Shown here: piece after piece, positions 41,889 through 41,954 of the stretch
Layout: every line of letters starts with the position of its first letter
Position numbering within the stretch: the first letter of the stretch is position 1
NCBI RefSeq assembly: GCF_000750005.1
Contig: NZ_JPYA01000113.1
Span: forward strand, 1-41,954
Direction: 5' to 3'
Source: Geobacillus icigianus
Lineage (GTDB): Bacteria > Bacillota > Bacilli > Bacillales > Anoxybacillaceae
Length of the DNA: 41,954 bases
Translations under genes and position numbers: made by a program
The notes under the pieces: generated by a model
Database searches by the model: none
What the model was told of the DNA's origin: nothing
Seen by the model: the letters and a program-made list of their open reading frames with translations, nothing else

Positions 41889-41954
41889 GGCGGACCCTCC
41901 TTCGTTCATGATGAGACGGAAACAAGCAGGCCAGTCCAAGCGGCGGGCGGACCC

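Overview
The window reads as a contiguous piece of a Geobacillus-type (thermophilic, endospore-forming Bacillaceae) chromosome. The basis is the protein sequences (F1Fo subunits that look nearly identical to my recollection of thermophilic Bacillus PS3, SpoIIQ, SpoIID, SpoIIR, YwlE, YwmB), the GC-rich third positions, and a gene order that follows the Bacillus subtilis tal-murAB-glpX-rho-rpmE-tdk-prfA-prmC-spoIIR-ywlC...glyA-upp-atp...ywzB-ywmB-murAA-spoIID-spoIIQ segment. Every gene I can support lies on the minus strand, so transcription runs from high to low coordinates.

Layout in transcription order. 41.9-38.8 kb: transaldolase, second MurA paralogue (MurZ/MurAB), class II fructose-1,6-bisphosphatase. 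38.6-34.1 kb: Rho, bL31 with a long structured leader, thymidine kinase, a small lipoprotein, RF1 and its methyltransferase PrmC. 33.2-25.2 kb: SpoIIR, the tRNA t6A enzyme YwlC with a DnaA-box cluster at its 5' end, manganese exporter MntP, arginine phosphatase YwlE, a small chemoreceptor-like protein, RpiB, YwlG and GlyA. 24.9-16.9 kb: Upp and the ten-gene atpZIBEFHAGDC operon. 16.7-5.7 kb: an 11-gene complex I operon, nuoABCDHIJKLMN, without nuoEFG. 5.5-0.5 kb: YwzB, YwmB, MurAA, SpoIID, SpoIIQ.

Functionally the window joins energy conversion (a proton-pumping complex I core beside F1Fo ATP synthase), nucleotide salvage and one-carbon supply (Tdk, Upp, GlyA), cell-wall precursor synthesis (both MurA enzymes), translation termination (PrfA, PrmC), transcription termination (Rho) and three engulfment-stage sporulation proteins (SpoIIR, SpoIID, SpoIIQ).

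The housekeeping genes are ordinary. The less ordinary content is: two dispersed repeat families, each at two loci, one of them sitting flush inside the nuo operon between nuoH and nuoI; a NuoC with a long N-terminal array of 34-residue repeats; a cluster of six DnaA-box-like 9-mers at ywlC; a perfect hairpin enclosing the spoIIR ribosome binding site; a probable PurBox before glyA; a structured rpmE leader; and repeated copies of the 3' end of ywlC with a possible small gene. I found no phage, insertion sequence, CRISPR array, rRNA or tRNA, and nothing I can defend as a wholly new multi-gene system.
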